Made by a program: the position numbers and the translations under genes | Notes under the pieces: model-generated | What the model saw: the letters and a program-made list of their open reading frames with translations, nothing else | What the model was told of the DNA's origin: nothing | The model's database searches: none | Origin: Lepisosteus oculatus | Taxonomy: Eukaryota > Chordata > Actinopteri > Semionotiformes > Lepisosteidae | Length of the DNA stretch: 64,000 nucleotides | Assembly: GCF_040954835.1 (NCBI RefSeq) | Contig: NC_090698.1 | Location: 67,091,284-67,155,283, forward strand | Direction of reading: 5' to 3' | Part shown: positions 61,701-64,000 of the stretch, one piece after another | Numbering within the stretch: position 1 is the stretch's first letter | How the letters are laid out: each line of letters starts with the position of its first letter

Positions 61701-62499
61701 GTGCTGCCAAACCTAGCCACTGCACCTGACACCAAGCTCAGGCCCACAGGTGTCTAAACAGCTGCCGGTCTCCATATAAGATATTTACTCTAGATACAAC
61801 AATGTGAAGTTTGGTTAGTTTGGTTTCTTCATGATGATTGATACCCAAGGGAAAATCAGTTTTTGAGAGAATATAATTTGATTCTTTTTTGAGAGTTTTT
61901 GTTTACTTTGAGATAGGCCAGAAGGAAAGAAATGGTTAAAAAATCACTTTTGAAAATCAGCCCCTCAAGGCAAGAGTGCTATGACAAGGGATTCGTACTG
62001 TACCCTCTCAATACCCTGATTTAGCGCATTCCTGCTATTTTTACGAAATCTTGAGACGCTGCTTTTTAATACTCCATTTGCATCATCGTAAGCTGTTCTG
62101 CATCACCCCAGTGATATGCCCTAGTATGTATAGAACCTAAAATGCACACAGGCTATAAGAAGACTGCCCTGCTATAGGAAGATACAAATAGATACAAATT
62201 GCACTGCTATAGGAAGATGCCACTGAGGAAAGGAGAGCTACGTCAACGAACTGCATTTATTTGGAAACGTTTTTGATGCAGCGTATCGGCATATTTGATG
62301 AAAACGTAATTTTCCCCCAAGTATTTTTAAAGACCAGTCACCTCCGGGATGGACTACAGCAGAAACTGGGAGAAACACAGATTAAAAAGTAAATCAAGGG
62401 AGCAGCTTTGAAATAGGGGAGGCCTTTCCTGGAGCACATTCTGTCCGTTTGTGTGTTAACGGACATGTTTGTCGCATTCGCAGTGCAGTTGAGCTCAAC
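61701..62499. other. AK6 3' untranslated and downstream sequence
   Basis: No gene. A possible poly(A) hexamer ATTAAA is at about 62379. No repeat recognised. Confidence 0.35.
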
Positions 62500-62815
62500 A
62501 CCAGGTGGTATGGCAGTGTGGTGATGGGTTCCGGGTTCGACTCCATACTGGGGCACCTCCTGTGCACTGTTTGCATGTTCTCCTCATTTTAGTGGAGGTC
62601 TTGTGTGGGAGCTCCAGCTTCCTCCCTTCATCCTACGACATGCCGACTAGTTGAGTCGGTGCCTCTTACATCGTCTCTATGCGGGGTGCCTGCCCTGGAT
62701 TGGCGTCTTTTCCCAAGTGTCATCGCTCCCGGAGCTCCATGCCTCCGGAATTGGCTCTGGATTGCTGCAAGACCCAGCAGGAATCCGTGGATTTCTGATG
62801 ATGAATGGATGAGTT
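62500..62815 (+). repeat. tRNA-headed SINE, diverged
   Basis: GGTATGGCAGTGTGGTGATG, GGTTCCGGGTTCGACTCC (B-box), TTTGCATGTTCTCC, CCTGCCCTGGATTGGCGTC and a GATGATGAATGGATGA tail. It is the most diverged copy of the family in the window. Confidence 0.7.
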
Positions 62816-63507
62816 TGACAAAACAAAATGAGCATAACCATGCGGACTTCCTAAAGGGGTTTTAGGTGGAAATCTAACAATTCAATAGTTGCCCAGTGTT
62901 ACTGGAGTGTATTTCTGTCTTTCTTGGGATAAAAACGATCCTGTGACTTGTGCTTTGTCATTTAAAATAATATTTAAAGAAATACAATATGGCCGGTTTC
63001 TTAGATCATTACTGGACGTAGTCCTAGACCTCCTTGCATAAGTTAACATTTGGTCCAAGAATAGTAATAAGTCTGCAAAAGTTCTGGACAATTTAAAGTC
63101 ATGTAGAAAAATTGTATTATTTTTTGCTGATATCCATTGAGGGGAAAGATGTTAAATTTTTTTTGGCAAATTGTTTTACAGAATATAAGAATTATTCAAG
63201 GTCAATACTGTAAATTCTGCATGGTTATTTATATTGTTTAGCGACAAACTGGATAAAACATGACTTGAATGTGTGAACCATTTGTCTGCCATTTAATTTC
63301 TAATTCTAATCTTGGATGACTACTGATAGAATGTTTCCTGCTGTTAACTCCCAGCTTGTCGATACGTGATTTTTCCTATACCGACATTCTTTAATTTATT
63401 AATATAATCTGTGTCATGGAAACTGTTTGTAAAGTGAAGATTTGTAAATCGAAAATTTATTCCCATCAGACTATATGGGAATATATATTCCCATATATAT
63501 ATATATT
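62816..63507. other. gene-free AT-rich stretch
   Basis: Nothing recognised. Confidence 0.4.
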
Positions 63508-63635
63508 TTCACACCTGAAGAAGGCTCCACAGCCGAAACGTTGTTTTCTTTCTTCTTTTTTCAGCATGGAATAAACCTGTTACTTGTTCCTTTGCAGCCT
63601 ACGCATGCTGACGCAGCTACCCACTTGAACTACAT
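63508..63635 (+). repeat. CTGAAGA...CCGAAACGTTG repeat, copy 4 (long form)
   Basis: Core at 63515: CTGAAGAAGGCTCCACAGCC then GAAACGTTGTTTTC. The hairpin inside the core is perfect here (GGCT-CCAC-AGCC). The downstream part is nearly identical to copy 2 (CAGCATGGAATAAACC, TTGCAGCCTACGCATGCTGA, CGCAGC). It is flanked by short (AT)n runs with GGGA(A/G)TATATAT on each side. Confidence 0.7.
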
Positions 63636-64000
63636 ATGGGAGTATATATATATATTCCTCCAATTCGTTCCCAATCACAGAAAAATTACACAATACTTTT
63701 CTAACTTGCTTTTCTGTTGTACAAAAGCATTACAATGACAACAGTATGACTTTATTTCCTGACTGTTACAGCCTAGTTAACCTAAGAAATCATGTTCCAT
63801 TTGCTAAGCAGTTTATATTGTACAGCAGTTATACTATTTAAAGTAGTAAATAAAACCTACTAAACAAGCAATGCATATAATAGTTTCCTTTAGTAAAACT
63901 TTTATTATTAATGTAATGTAATACAGAAGAGAAAACTTGAGTTTTTCAAAAAATGTCTTATATATTTGCTACTCTTTGCTGTAACAAAAACTCATAAATT
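63636..64000. other. AT-rich end of window
   Basis: No gene or repeat recognised. Confidence 0.4.

Overview
This is a vertebrate nuclear window, most likely from a ray-finned fish. It holds long introns with GT-AG borders, four genes that read as clear orthologues of human genes, and many copies of fish-type SINEs and LINE tails. I cannot name the species. Complete absence of bacterial-style operons, and four complete spliced genes with correct exon phases, make the eukaryotic call certain. Exon borders below were placed by hand from splice consensus, reading phase and remembered human protein sequences; expect an occasional error of one or two bases.

Layout: 1-11.9 kb has no gene I can support. 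It contains two short inverted-repeat transposons (2453-2728 and 7497-8001), an unusual TCGCGA-palindrome tandem array (about 4.6-5.8 kb) split by a LINE 3' end, and several dispersed repeats. At 11941-22855 (+) lies a six-exon SLC10 family sodium/steroid-sulfate transporter, best matched to SLC10A6 (372 aa). At 26346-39935 (-) lies CCDC125, eleven coding exons and about 819 aa; its last exon carries an in-frame 33-bp coding minisatellite of about 27 copies, which the human protein lacks. At 44893-57274 (-) lies RAD17, seventeen coding exons and 685 aa, the clamp loader of the DNA-damage checkpoint. At 58575-61700 (+) lies AK6, five exons and 171 aa.

RAD17 and AK6 are head to head with about 1.3 kb between their start codons, holding a CCAAT-type box, a perfect TGACGTCA site and a CACGTG E-box, which looks like a shared two-way promoter. 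The same head-to-head pair exists in human 5q13.2 next to CCDC125, but from memory the pair is flipped relative to CCDC125 there. SLC10A6 is not a neighbour of these genes in human (it is on chromosome 4), so this join is lineage-specific.

Repeats: a 5S-rRNA-derived SINE family with a LINE-like tail and (ATT)n ends, two or three tRNA-derived SINE families in both orientations, three LINE 3' ends, a repeat with a CTGAAGA...CGAAAC core that resembles a hammerhead ribozyme (four copies), a dispersed family that forms a near-perfect foldback at 40.32-40.49 kb, and minisatellites of 33, 53, 68 and about 115 bp. The observations most worth following are the CCDC125 coding minisatellite, the TCGCGA palindromic array, the ribozyme-like repeat, the foldback family and the altered RFC-box in RAD17.
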